Positions 13,448 to 26,000 of a stretch of DNA of 64,000 nt are shown piece after piece. Source of the DNA: Zonotrichia leucophrys gambelii (taxonomy: Eukaryota; Chordata; Aves; Passeriformes; Passerellidae); NCBI RefSeq assembly GCF_028769735.1, contig NC_088172.1:71820631-71884630 (forward strand), in the 5' to 3' direction. The notes under the pieces are model-generated. The model was not told the origin of the DNA. It ran no database searches and saw nothing but the letters and a program-made list of their open reading frames with translations. Position 1 is the first letter of the stretch. Each line of letters opens with the position of its first letter. A program made the position numbers and the translations under genes.

Positions 13448-13577
13448 ACAAGACTACATGAGCATGGTGGTGATAACACCAAAGTTATGTGTTTAATCTC
13501 TTGTGGGCTATTCACTTAGAATGTGGACTTGATGATCCTTGTGGGTCCCTTTCAGATAGGAATATTCTGTGATTCTG
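13448..13577 (+). mobile_element. tRNA-Ile/CR1 composite SINE, TguSINE1-like
   Basis: The left half matches a decayed tRNA-Ile: GAGCATGGTG, then GATAACACCAA, then a B-box-like region at about 13487-13500 that has lost its consensus, then TGGGCTATTCA where the acceptor arm would end. The right half is a CR1-type tail: TGGACTTGATGATCCTTGTG, GGTCCC and a final ATTCTGTGATTCTG. A tRNA-Ile head joined to a CR1 tail is the architecture of TguSINE1 in songbirds, mobilised by CR1 enzymes. The A-box end is too eroded to define the start or a target duplication. It is a retroposon, not a functional tRNA gene. Confidence 0.8.
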
Positions 13578-16500
13578 AGTGTAATAGTTATTTATCTGAA
13601 TAACATTTATGACTTTTATATTGCTTAACATTTTTGCAAAATATTTATCTATATCCATATCTATATCTAGCTATATATCCAAATATATATATTTGGGATT
13701 CACCTGTAGATATTTTTGTAGATTTATAAAGGAACAAAGAAATAAAGAAATGGAAAAGTTTAGTATGGAGAAGAAGCACGTTTTGGGAAAGAAAGGGGCA
13801 TCAGTAAGATGTAAAAACTCAATTAGTATGTTCTGTGAGAGGTTAAAACCAGACTCCCCAATTTTTTGAACTAGATCCCAACAATCTCAGAGGTTTCCTG
13901 TTGTTGCAGCAATAAGAAAAGGGGACAAAAGGACACAATATTTAAATATGCAAAAGGATTCAATATTTAAATATGATTTAGGAAAAATGGTGATTCTCCA
14001 AATCTGCCAATGACATATGCTGACAGACATGTATTAAGGTACTAATTGATCTCAATCACTGTTTAAATTGTGGTAAGTATCTGCCCACTTGCAGATACTT
14101 CATACTTACTTTATACACTCTGAAATAATAATTATACTTCATGCTTTCTGGCTGGATCTAGAGGTAAAGAAGCACCAGGCCCTGTTTCTAGTATTTGCAT
14201 AAGCATGGTGTCTGCCTCTCTGAAATCCTCTGCACTGTAAATTCCACGTTGAGGTCAGATGACTGAAGGTGGTAATCAGATGAGCCCAGGTGATATTGAT
14301 GAATATATAAAGAAGCTCGTGGTCCCCTGTTTAGTCATTTAATAAGACACTGCTACATGTTTCTTGATAGAGACAGAAAAATAAATCATGTCGACAGACA
14401 AATATTTCCACACTTTTTTTCTTTGGCTGCTGTGCCTATTAAGACACTGCTAATTTGTAGGATTATAATTCAAGTTTGCAGATGAATTCATTACCAACCA
14501 TTTAATCTTTAGAATTAGCTATATAATGATTACCTAACAAATGTTGCATAGTGTAAATGGATAGACCTTAAAAAAAATTATTTATTTTTTTCTTTTATTT
14601 ACCAGACTAATTGCTTCCTAAAAACATAACCTAGATAAAAAAGTAGAAATTTGGGCTAAAGTTATGAAAGATAACAAATAATTTCTGATGTATAACTCCA
14701 ACTGTGAAGATAACTAGATTTGCATAACTGACTGGCTTGCAAGTCACACTCTGAGGGCGCATAAAGGGTCACTGTTCAGTATACAAATATGCATTATAAT
14801 ATACCTGACTCGGTATGAAATTATGGAAAAGGAGTCAGAAAAGTTTATATTAATTATGGCTACTTTTTGTACCTATCAACAAAAGATATGTGGCATCCTA
14901 AGAGTGAGATATTTGAATAAATTTAAATTTTCTCTCTATATATTTTAGGATTTATAATAAGTAAATGATAGATAAATATATTAAAAGTACCAGCAGTCAC
15001 TGAGGATGTGAGGATTTTTTTTTCTGAAATGGCAGTGACAAAGCAGGCAGAGAAAAGAAGAAAGTGCAGCAATAAGCAGAAGCTTTACAGCAGAACAGAG
15101 TCAGTGATTGCAAGTATAACATTGTTTTCTTTATTATAATATTCTTTGTTTCATGTTATTATAATAAAATGACTCTTTACCATTGCCCTAATTCAGAGAA
15201 TTTCTCATTCCCAGAATCTTGTAAGCAAGTTTGTCATTAGTCTTTTTAAAGCATATATGAGCAGTTTCAAAGTCAAGGAAAATAAAACCCATAACATTTC
15301 TTCACATGAAATCAAAGTATCAGCAAGATTTAACTATTGGCATTGTTCCAAACATTTTTTTCATTTTAGAGAAGGAAGATACCCCTATAACTGCCTATAA
15401 CTTTGTAGATAGCTTATTTGTTAGAAGATTTATGCATTAGTATTGAAATGTACTTGGTGCAGTCAGTGCTATAAATCATTCTCAGACAACTTTTAAGCAC
15501 ATTTTTAAATGCCCATGAAAAATAAGTTTTTCCATCAATAAGAGGGCTCAGCTCTGCAGCCCTTGCTGAGAAGGGTCATTTCAGCAAAGTCACAATAAAG
15601 TGCTGAAGGATCCAGTTCAATAGACTAATTGACACAGTCTCAATTCTCACCAGGTCTGTGAAGTAGGAGTAAATAAAATTTCTTGCAGCAGACTTGTCTG
15701 GAGACAGAAAGATAAACTCCTTTGACCTTAATGAAGAGTAACTCTGGGATCTGTGAAACTGTGCCTTCTTTTTCTTCTGCTGCTGAGAGGAACTGTGAGG
15801 CTGGGGCACCTGGGAGCCAGCACTTGACTGCTGTTCTTCCTCACCTGGTGGCAGAACGAGGCACATCTCCTGCTTTTTATGCTCCATGTCTGAGTTTTTC
15901 GCTTCATGAGTTTTGTAAACGAGTTCCCAGATAAGATGCTTTCTGAGCCACACTTGCCAATTGTCAGGGCAGAAGCTATCTGCAGGTATAGAGGAAGTAC
16001 CCACTCTGTACTGGTGTATTGTTTTCCAAGTCTCAGGAAAGTGGGGGAAAGGGTTCATCAAAAATTATTACTTTTATTGGACTTCTAATATCTCAAAGTG
16101 CTTTTCAAAGACAGAGACCACTCTGTGCAGAGCAGGTGTAGGCAAATAAGATGGGGCAGATTCACTGTCAGGTGTCCTTTAAGCACACTCAAATACTGAG
16201 GCAAGGCCTGTCTTACAGCAGGGTTGCTCTATCACCATCAGAGCATGCTCCATGCATTCCTGGATATGGAGCATCCCAACAGAAGTCTCGTACCACCAAC
16301 AGCCTCAACGACACGGGACACTTTTTAGTGAGAGGAAACTGCTGTCATTATTCAGTTATTATTCATAAAATAGGTAGCGGGTAATCCAGGAGAAACCCTG
16401 GATTAAAAACTAATTTAAAAGTTTAATCTGTTTAGTGTCCCATTTTACCTCAAATAACTAATGAAACTGCAGTGTGACTACCTTTTAGCATTTAAAACAG

Positions 16501-18349
16501 TTTTCCAATGAAAGCAAAAAATAAAGAAAAAGATATATTAAAAATGAAAGCTGTTATCTAATTTCTGTCTTTTTGCATGTTTTCCAAAGCTTCTTAGTAG
16601 CAACACTGAAAAAATGATCAAAACTGATCAGAATAAAATGACTGCAGACCCATATTACATTGGATTTTTTTTATTTAGGTCTGAAAAATATAACATGTTT
16701 GTGAAACTAGATATTTTTAAAATGTGTCAGGAGTAGAAGTAAAAACTCTGAAAAACCATCTAACTACAGTGTTTTCATAAGAAAAAAAACCCAAAAACAG
16801 TTGAACCTTCAATGAGGTCCGGGGTTGTCAGTCCTGGTGCATACCCAGAGTGACAGATCGTAGGTCCACATCTTAAACACCAAATTTCCATGTACCATTG
16901 TGCTGATGCAGTCCTCAAGACACAATTAAATATATTACTGTGATCTATTAACTCTGCTAAAGGTACTGAATTAACAAATATTCCTGCCTGAAATGATGCT
17001 TTATAGGAGGCAAGGGGAAGAAAAAGTAAAACCCAGAAACTGAATGTAAATCAATGGAAGTAAAAATGCACCAGAATGTGGGAAAGCACTGCCATCAAAA
17101 CACGGAAAATACATGAACAATGCAGATCTTTTAAATCAAAGATCTTTTAAAAACTTCTCAAGTAAGAGATGGAGATCAAAGTACTTAATCAAACCACAGC
17201 CAAGAAACAGATTTTGATTGAATTCCACAGACTTCCCAACAGTGTGAAAGTAGAGGATGGCTAGATGACAATGCAATTCTTCATTTCTCAGAATAAGAAT
17301 CTTCTGGAGTATGAGCTCAAGCAAAATGTGCTTTCATGAACTAAATCAACCAATTGTTTTTTTTTATTATAAATGGAGAAATTAATCACATTGACTGTGT
17401 TAGAGACACCCTTTGTAGAGTGTACAAATTCTGCAGCTTGCTTTGGTCTGTTCACACAGAAGTGTTCTTTTCTATTTGTTTAGAAAACTTCAAGGGCACA
17501 GACTCTATAGGCTCCCTCCAGTGTAAACTACAATTGGTCTAAGGAAGATATCCTTCTTTCCACAACTAGAAATTTCTTCTCATGTTAAATATTCCCTCCA
17601 GCTTTCTGGGTTTGTAACTCATTGCTCAGAAACTACTGACGCTTGAAGCCAACAGATAGATCGCTTTTGTGTGAATTCCAAAAACCCTTCAGTCCAATGG
17701 AGCCAGGATAGGAACTGCAAAAGTCTATTCAAGATAATAAATGTCACCACACATTTTTTCTCCTCTATATCCTCAATTTCATTTGAAATTAAGTCAGACA
17801 CTTCCAAGAGGTCAAGAATTTTTCCAGGTGGCCTTTTCAATAAAGCACACATTTTCTCTTTCCTTTCTCAGTGGATTCCTTCAATTCTGACTGGTCCCCC
17901 AGTTAAACCTCAGGCAGAAAAAAGTATGTGCTTGCTGTTTTACCTCAACCAAGCTTCTCATGTTTCTGAAAGATCTTCCTGCTTCATATAGTATCTCATA
18001 AATGAGATAAGGGTGTTTCTTAAACCCAGCACTAGTACCTGGTTTCTTAGTTTACGCTTTCTCAGTTTTCTTCTACCTTCTTACTAGTTTGGTGTAATAC
18101 AAGTTAACTTGCTATCTGAAGGATAAATCTGAGGGATAAGGCATCTCAGACCTGAGGTTATTGGATTTTGATGGCAGTCATCAAATAGTTTTCCCACTGT
18201 ACTAGGTTGGGGTTACAAAAATTAATGCTGACACTACATTGACCATACCTACAGTGATGTAAATGCAGCTCTTTGTTATTCACATAAAACAGGTGAAGAT
18301 GCAAAGGTGACTGCTACTAGACTCACCCATCCCCTCTTCCCCAGTCATG
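13578..18349. other. Non-coding stretch, no gene seen; one chance 161-codon frame
   Basis: An AT-rich run of TATCTATATC-type slippage lies at 13648-13690. The longest single open frame in the window (161 codons, minus, 15,576-16,061) lies here. It has a low-complexity Gln/Ser/Lys middle, no recognised domain and no splice or polyadenylation context I can tie to it, so I do not call it a gene. A small perfect 9-bp stem with a 6-nt loop sits at 16,382-16,405. Confidence 0.55.
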
Positions 18350-19560
18350 TCATTATTGCAGGCTGTCAGGTTGGTCAGGCATGATTTGCCCTTTGTAAAT
18401 CCATTCTAATCATGCCCAATCATTCTTGTCCTGAATATGTGTGCAAATATTTCTCTGAATCTTTTTTCTTTCACTTTCCATAGACCTGGATCAGGCTGGC
18501 TGGCCCGTAATTCCCAGCTTCCTCCTTCTTTGTCATTTTGAAGACACTAGTGATATTTGCTTCCTTTCAGTCCTAGAAAACATCTTCTGACTGCTAGGAT
18601 CTTGCAAAGATACCCATGAGTAGCCTTGCCTTGACATCCACCAACTCTGGATGTACTACCCCAGGCTCCATGGTCTGTCCATTTTGTTTAAGTGTTCTCT
18701 AATATGATCTTCCTCCACCAAAACTAAGTCTTTCTTGCTCCAAACTTTTCCACTGGTTTCCGGGACCTGGAATTCCTGGTGGTAGATCCTACTAGTAAAG
18801 ACTAAAACTCACCAGAACCTATCCCTGCACACTCAGACAATGCCTACATATTCCCCTTAGATGACCTGATCCTGCAGGTTTGTGTGCTTTGTGTGCTTTC
18901 TTTCATGTGGCAGTTTAGCCAGGAACTCCTTCCTCATTCATTCAGGCCTTTGACTTTTGCTCATCAGATTGGACCATCCTTGAGCTTAGAGGAGGGGATC
19001 CTTGCTAAACAATCATCTCACCTGAACCCCTTCTCTTCCAGGACTGTCTCCCACAGGAGTCTTACAAGCAGGTCCCTGAGTGGGCTAAGTCTGCTTATCC
19101 TGTTAGTGTTGTTTTGCTATTTGCCTTGTACTTTTCCCTCAGGATCCTCAACTTTTCCTTCTTTACAGGCATTAGGTCTAGCAGAACACCTGCCCTGGCT
19201 GACTTCTTGATGACCTCTGTAAAGATGCTGTTACCAATGTGCTCAGAAACCTCATGGCAATTAATGAGGTGGCTACAGTTCCCCATGAAAATGAAGGCCC
19301 AAGAACATGAAGCCTCCAGTTGTCTGTTAAAGGCCTCATCTATTTCTTCCTGATCAGGGTGTTGTTAGGAGAAACCTCCAACAATGTCTCATGTTGTCTT
19401 CGTTCTAATTCCAACCCATGATCTAACACCAGGCTCACTGTCCACTCTTAAGCAGAGCTCCAGACAGTTCTGCTGCTCTCTCCTGCAAAGGGCAAATCTC
19501 CCTCCTGCCTTCCAATTATGTCCCTCCTAATTCTCTTGGATGAGTTCACACTGACATCAA
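18350..19560 (-). mobile_element. CR1 LINE ORF2 fragment (endonuclease end to reverse transcriptase start)
   Basis: Read on the minus strand, this is a decayed CR1 ORF2. From high to low coordinates I recognise the endonuclease hallmark YRPPDQEEEIDEAF-like segment (about 19,340-19,370, frame-broken). Next is the block around 19,095-19,286, where the HIGNSIFTEVIKKSARAG stretch matches the CR1 consensus for that part of the protein. Then comes the early reverse-transcriptase block around 18,470-18,570 (FKM-KKEEAGNYGPASL pattern). Last is a GFTKGKSCLTNL-like block near 18,360-18,405. The conserved YADD catalytic part is not present. Many stops and indels mean it is inactive. The 5' boundary near 19,560 is approximate. 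Plus-strand open frames over it are shadows. Confidence 0.85.
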
Positions 19561-22122
19561 GTCAAATCTGCTAGATAATGAGGTCACTCTGACTGCTTAC
19601 ACTGCTAGGAGAGGGCCAGGTATAATATAAAAATACATGTTTTAAACACAGATATGCCTGTCTTTGGGGAAAATTGCTCACTTTTTACTGCTGAAGAAAG
19701 CTTCTAATTGCTGCTAGGGAACAATTCCAGAGACTTTCAGGAATGATGTTTAGTATTATATCAGGATTCAGATTATGTAGCATAAGGAGGCATTAAAAAG
19801 CCAAGCAAATATCTAAACATATCTGGATAAGAAAGCTCATATTACACAAGTTAAAGAGGATAGCAATGCAAATTAAAGCAATCCCAAATCAATATTTCTT
19901 CACTGTGGAATTCATTACCAAGTTAAAACATATGGCTGGAATTTAAACGAAGACCTTCAAAATGTTATCAGTGATAGTAGGAGATTTTCTTGGCAAGTGT
20001 AACACTAATTATACACAGAAACCTATTTAACTGATCTTTACAATGATAATGATTAGTATATCAGCCATTTTCAAATACAAACCATTTCCAAGATCAGGTT
20101 GTTGGCCACGATCTCTGCCATCAGTTTAGGAGATTTACCTTTGGATTTAGTTCCTTTCCCTGCCAATTAGCTGTGTTTATGACATTGAGTAAATCACCTA
20201 ATTTCTTTTCTGCTATTATGAAAAGTCCTCATTCTTCCTCTGCTTTGGTCACAGGCTGTTGACAGTAGCGAAAATGTCTTATTAGGTGAAAAAACTCTTG
20301 CAGATCAGTGCAGTCATTATCAGATCAGAAGACTTTCACACTGCAGTAATCAAAATGCCTCTGCTATTTTGATTGTCCATCAAAATAGTGAACCCCTACT
20401 GGCTCATTGAAACAAGATTTTTTCCAAGCTGGCTAAAGAAAAATTTGTGATAAAATGGTGGTTTGCAAAAATAATTAATATTCCTAATAACAATCTGACA
20501 CAATACCTTAATGAGTCATCATATATATTATATATAGGTTTTTATCTGTAATTTAAATAATTTGGACATATATATCTATAGCAGGTTTTGTTCATCCTTC
20601 TCCTTTTAGTGAAGTGCTCCTCATTGAATAACATATGTCTATCAGTTGTCTGATGCATGAGGAACGCTGGGTACATGCAAAATCAAATTCTATAATTTAT
20701 GTACACATTTATTATTAGAACTAGACAATAATTACCTTTGCTAGATGACCCTCTACCACTAAGTAAAAAGGGGAAAATTACCTGTGAAAAAGTAAAGCAT
20801 TTCCCTTTTGAAATGATGGTCCACTATTGATCTCTTTGTTGTGCAACCATTATAAAGAGAGATGGACCCAGTTACCTCCCAATAATAAAATTTTCTTCTA
20901 ATTTTGTATACAAGAACTCTAAGGGGAAGCTAATCTGAATTCTGTAACACATATTTTAAATTAAAATGTGTCTGCTCAGAGCTTTAAAGAGTTTTAACTT
21001 AAATTGGCTCTAAATTCAAAGAAAATGATCCAAATTAACTAAAGCTATGAAGTCTACCTATGTGTAAAAAAACCCTAGGTAAATTCCTCTGCCAAATCCC
21101 AACAGGCCACTTCTGAATGGGCAATCTGAACACACAACAGCAAAGCCAAAGACCAAAAGAATCTCTAGCATATAAACAATCAGTATGGTATTTTGGAAGC
21201 TCAAAGAAGACTGTATCAGAGGAGAGTCCTTGATGCACAATTTCCATTGGGAGAATCTGGATTTGAACAGAGTTGACATACTACCTTCAGTAGGAAACAA
21301 AGGGCACTTTTCCAAGTCTATGATTATTCTGAATTAGATCTTTAAAGAGCCTAGGGAATAAAGAGGGCATTTCTATTCAGATATACAGATGTGCTAATTA
21401 ACATTTAAGTTCATTAAAGCCTTTAGACTTTCAAGTCCAACATTCAGATCTCAGAAACTCAGCTGCTGTATAACTTCAAAACACCTCAGGCACCTTGGGC
21501 TTTTTTTTTTTGCAAAGTTCATCTAGTTCTGGGAATTCGTGGAAGTTTCTTATCCTTACTAGTGCAGAGTGGCTCCATAGCTCCTCCATGTGACTATGCT
21601 GTTTGGATCACTAGTTTAATGGGTTATTTACGTACCTTTGCCTGTTATAGTCCAAGGCAGGACACATTCTTGGAAGATATCTAATGGAGAGAGTCAATAC
21701 AAAATATTTGGTGGTGGATTCCCTATCACCACCAGTCCCAGAACACCATTCTCTCAAACATTAAAGGTCCAGTTCCACCTGTTGTCATATTCATTTGACA
21801 TGAAAAATATCAATTGACAGCGTCTGAGCCTCAGATCTCCCCTTCATTCTGGTCAAAAGTGTTAATATTGGTCAATATTACTCAGCTTCCATGCTAAGAG
21901 AGGTGTTCCCACCCTGTCTTTGTTTTCACTTCCTTTCTGCTGTCTGGATGAATAGTTAACTATATCAAGTAAACTGGAACAGCTTTAACATGAGGGGCTG
22001 GAAGCATGCCCTACTTACTCCTCATACCCTGAGGCCGTCTAAAGGCTCCCCACACATTGTGATGAGAGAGCTGGAAATGACCCTGCATGTCCTGGAGAGC
22101 TCCATGAGTGCTTGGCTGACAA
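19561..22122. other. AT-rich non-coding stretch, no gene seen
   Basis: Short chance frames only. A TATATATTATATATAGG-type AT-rich patch lies near 20,521-20,540. The end of this interval (about 21,980-22,122) turns G+C-richer on approach to the LTR that follows and may be part of an older repeat into which the LTR inserted. Confidence 0.55.
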
Positions 22123-22554
22123 GCTGTGTGTGGTGGCTGTGAGGTCCCCAGGATGAGGTGAGAGATGAGAATCTGACTCCATGTTCTCAGAAGGCTGATA
22201 TATTATGTTATGTCATATTAATTATATTATATTATGTTATGTTAAAACTATACTAAATAAAAAGAAGCATATAGACAGAAGGCTTAACAAGAATGAATAA
22301 TAAAAACTCTTGACTGACTCCTCAGAGTCTGACACAACTGATGGGGATTGGTCATTAAGTAAAAACAATTCACATGAAACCAATCAAACATGCCCCTTTT
22401 GGATAAACAATCCCCAACCACATTCCAAAGCAGCAAAACAAGAGAAGCGGATCAGATAATTATTTTTTACATTTTTCTCTGAGGCTTCTCAACTTCCCAG
22501 GAGAAGAAATCCTGGCGAAGAGATTTTTCAGAAAATATCACGATGACAGCTGTG
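22123..22554 (-). mobile_element. Solo LTR of a songbird-type endogenous retrovirus, perfect 6-bp target duplication
   Basis: The LTR body at 22,129-22,548 (420 bp) begins TGTGGTGGCTG and ends CGATGACA, and is flanked on both sides by GCTGTG (22,123-22,128 and 22,549-22,554). On the minus strand it carries motifs I associate with a common passerine LTR family: an initial AT-rich stretch with GGATTTCTTCTCCTGGGAAG, a GATTGGTTTCATGTG block, TGACCAATCCCCATCAG, a TTATTATTCATTCTTG block, then the TATGTTATAT-rich stretch and GGAGTCAGATTCTCATCTC. No internal retroviral sequence adjoins, so recombination has removed the provirus. A six-base duplication suits class I/II-like integrases better than the usual 5 bp of ERVL. 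The exact class should be taken as unsettled. Confidence 0.88.
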
Positions 22555-23060
22555 CAGAAGGAGAGAGGGGACTCCCACAGCTTACTTTGTATTTTGGCAT
22601 AGGCACCTGGATCCAACCAAGATTTGGGGCTGTGAATCCCCAGTAGGGTCGTTCTTGAGGGGAGTGGTGTGATTGTTCCCCTTTGCTATTGTCCCTTTCT
22701 GTTACAGCTTTGCTGAGGGACCTGCTGTAGCAAATAACTCTTCTGCAATGCCTGGGACTGTAGGAGTGTTTTGCCAGACGCCAAAGCACCTGAGAGCTAA
22801 GCGCCCGAGGGTGAAGGCTGCCAGCCTTATCACAGAGTTTTACCATGGTATAAGAGGGGCCTAAAGCATTTCCTCTTTTGACCTACACACCTCCAGGGAA
22901 ACGGGCAGGCAGAACAGTCCCCAGGGATGGAGTGAGCACTCCTGTACAAGGACAGCCTGTCTAATCATGTGTGAAACAGCTCCATCCTGACCCCTGGCTC
23001 ATTAACTCATTTTACAGATATGTTGACATGGAATCCCTCATTCCCAGAACATCACCAGCC
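22555..23060. other. G+C-richer unassigned segment beside the LTR
   Basis: This segment, with the similar stretch just left of the LTR, stands out from the AT-rich background. It has no long open frame with a recognisable domain and no named repeat. It could be an older LTR or other element that was split by the 22,129-22,548 insertion, but I see no terminal repeats to prove it. Confidence 0.35.
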
Positions 23061-26000
23061 ACTTAATGCACTGCATGCTAACCAGGCCCAGCCCTCAACA
23101 TTTTCACATCAGTACAGATGGGTATTTTAATTTTCATTTGCAATCTGTTTCTCTAGTCTTATTTAAGGCAGAGAATAAAGCAGTTTGCAGACTGCCCCAT
23201 GGTAGGCTTGCTGCATGTTTTGCTGAAGGTACAAGGCTAGCCTATAATTTGCTGTTGTTTTTTGTACTAACTCTCACATTCCTTGGATTATTTTGGTGGA
23301 TACAACAAATCACCTGCAAATGCATACGTCAACAGAATGACAATTTAGAGGTAATTCAGAATGAGAACTGTAACTTATTCGTTGTGTCGGGACTTGCATC
23401 ATTTGGAACAGTGTGGATTAGATCTGTCTGTGGAACAAAAGAAGGAACAAATGCAACACAGAAACAAAATATTTTTTTCTCAGCTTTCCATTTTGAATGG
23501 GCAAGATAATATCATTAAAAATTGAGGGGAGAAAAGGGGAAGAAGAAGGGATGAAAACAGAGCCCTTTTATTTTTTGTTTTCCTTCCTTGATCTTTCTTT
23601 CTTCCTAATAGGATTAAAAACTGATCTGTTTTGCAAAGAAGAACCCATCACTTGTGGAAAGCATGTGGCAGGCTTGTCTAGCATGACAGCAGGTTTTCAG
23701 TATTTTCAGCACCTGTGTAAAGCCATTAATGATTCATGGTTTAAATGATTCACTATAAAAATATGGTACAGTCTGTCAGCTTATTTTGTGATGAGTTGAT
23801 ACCACAGCAGAGTTGGTTTTATGAATTGGCAGTGAACTGACAACTCAATTTGAAAATAAATACCTCTGAAATTCATCCACTGCTTCATTTCAGAAGATCA
23901 GTTGGTTAGTAACTCTATGCATATCTGAACTCTGACATTACTGAATTGGAGATTAGCATCAATTTATTATTTTCTCTTCAAAACTGCACATTTACTCCCT
24001 TAAAGAAGTCACTTGCTTGGTGTGTCTATGAAAGGAAATAGTTAATTTCTACCATTACCTGCTATTTTTAGTTTTAAATAAGTTATGTGAACTTTCTAAA
24101 TATCCCTTTACCTCATTCCAATGCTTCGGGCTACACAGATGGACCATTTCAGAATTCAAGAAGCAACAGCTTGCATCAATCACTTTTTCTGCCTCTCCTT
24201 GTGGGATCTCTTGAATTCACTATTACTTTGCCCTTCTCAAGCCTCTCCTCCATGTGACATGCAACTCAGTCACAAACCTACAGGTCACTTACTACATGAC
24301 TTTCACCACATTTTGGAAGATTTAAAAAAAACCCCAAACAACCTAAATAACTAAATAAAATAATTTTCAGGCAATAAAAAATCCCACAATATTACAATAT
24401 TAGAAAGGCTGATAAAAATTACTGCAGAAAGATTTAAGTATTAACTTTTAAGGACCAAGAAATGAATAAGTTTAATTATTGAAGTTTGTCTTAAAAACTT
24501 TAGAGATACACACCTCAGTTCTCTAAAAAACAACAGCAAAAAAAATAATACACACATGAGTACTTGCACAATGCAAGAAACTCCACTAAAATTACAGGAA
24601 TAAATTCCCTGCATCAACATTTGCAATCCTGGGGCCCAGGAATGCCTGTGATCAGAAAATAGGCAGAGACAATATTTTGTGGCAGGGGAATCAGCATGGC
24701 CAAATGCCAGGGCAAAAATGAAGAAAACACTTAGTAATATATAAGAGAGTTTATAATAAAATCCTCTTTACTCTGTAGTCTTTGTTTTTAAAAATTAATC
24801 TCTTGGAGTAATTATCTTGTTAAAAATATAAGAGGTACTGTAATGATGTGAATATGGAATGGTAAAAGTACAGTGGACAGTGCCTTTTTTTCTTGGTGTA
24901 CTGGAGGGAGAGAGCTACACTTTGGATAAAGAAGTTCAGTCATCACAACAGAACATTTTCTTAACTCAGCTGATAGTTGCACAAAAGAGGTGAATCCCAT
25001 ATTCCCTCCAAATCAATGGGTGCTTTTTAATTGAACTCATTAAAGCTGAGATCTCGTACCAAGAGTAAAAATGTGCTGGATAGTGTTTCTTCCAAAATTG
25101 AAGACCGTGATTTTGGTTTAAGTATGACTGCTGTCTGGTGGATCCCAAACCAGGCAAACCACCTTCAAAAGTGGTGAATCAAACTGGGGAGACTTTCAGA
25201 CAAGTAATTTAGGGGCTAGAAGTGAGCTCAGGTTTTCAAAACCACTTCATATATGATATAAAAAAGGAAAAAAAAACATGAAGAAAACACTTCCAAATAT
25301 GTGTTAGAGAACAATACTCCTTTGACAGGCAAAGTCAATAGAAAGAGTTTACTCTACTTTTCCATATCCAGATTCTAAGGGTCATGTATAATTGTTCTCT
25401 GCATTGCACCATGATAACTTACTATAAATTTGAGCTGCACCAAAAGGCACAATCAACGAAGACAAATTGCCATACAGTACTGTAGTGTCTGGTAAAATAA
25501 CTAGAACATGAAGAAATGCAATTGAGTACCTCTATACTAAAAAGCCTGCATTACATAAAAAGCAACTTCTATTAGGCTGTAGCTTGAATCAAAATTCTAC
25601 GCTCAATTTCCTTGTGCATTGCAAAATGCTCTGTTTACATCCTTGGACTATTACAAAAATGCTGTCATAAAAATATTAATAAATTCCACTTTTAAAATGC
25701 TCATCACCCTGTTAAACTGAAACTAATTTTCCCTAAGAATCCATCTCTCATTTCCAAAATTCTGTTTTCCTGCCAAACCTTAACTTTTTACCACAGTTTG
25801 CTAAGCATATGCACAAATTGGGTCAGTGCTTCTTTGGTTATGTTTATTTGTTTGCTTTTTAAATGAAGAGGGGAATAATTTTTCCTCTAAGAGTAGTCTT
25901 AAAAGTCAACATGTTAAGGCATTCATTTTAATATGGTAACTTTTTTTGTCCCCTTTGGACAAATGGACTTTTAGCTTGACAGATGAAATTTTTGGGAACT

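Noticed and set aside
13448..13520. Possible tRNA-Ile gene
   Set aside because: The A box and the cloverleaf pairing are eroded and a CR1 tail follows directly, so it is a SINE head.
15576..16061. Longest single open frame (161 codons, minus strand)
   Set aside because: With about 128,000 codon positions in six frames and this base composition, one frame of such length is expected by chance. The product is low-complexity in the middle and has no recognised domain.
18884..19210. 108-codon plus-strand frame
   Set aside because: It is antisense to the CR1 ORF2 fragment, so a shadow.
23066..23509. 147-codon open frame with a hydrophobic stretch
   Set aside because: The length is compatible with chance, there are no homologous motifs, and the T-rich base composition by itself gives hydrophobic runs.
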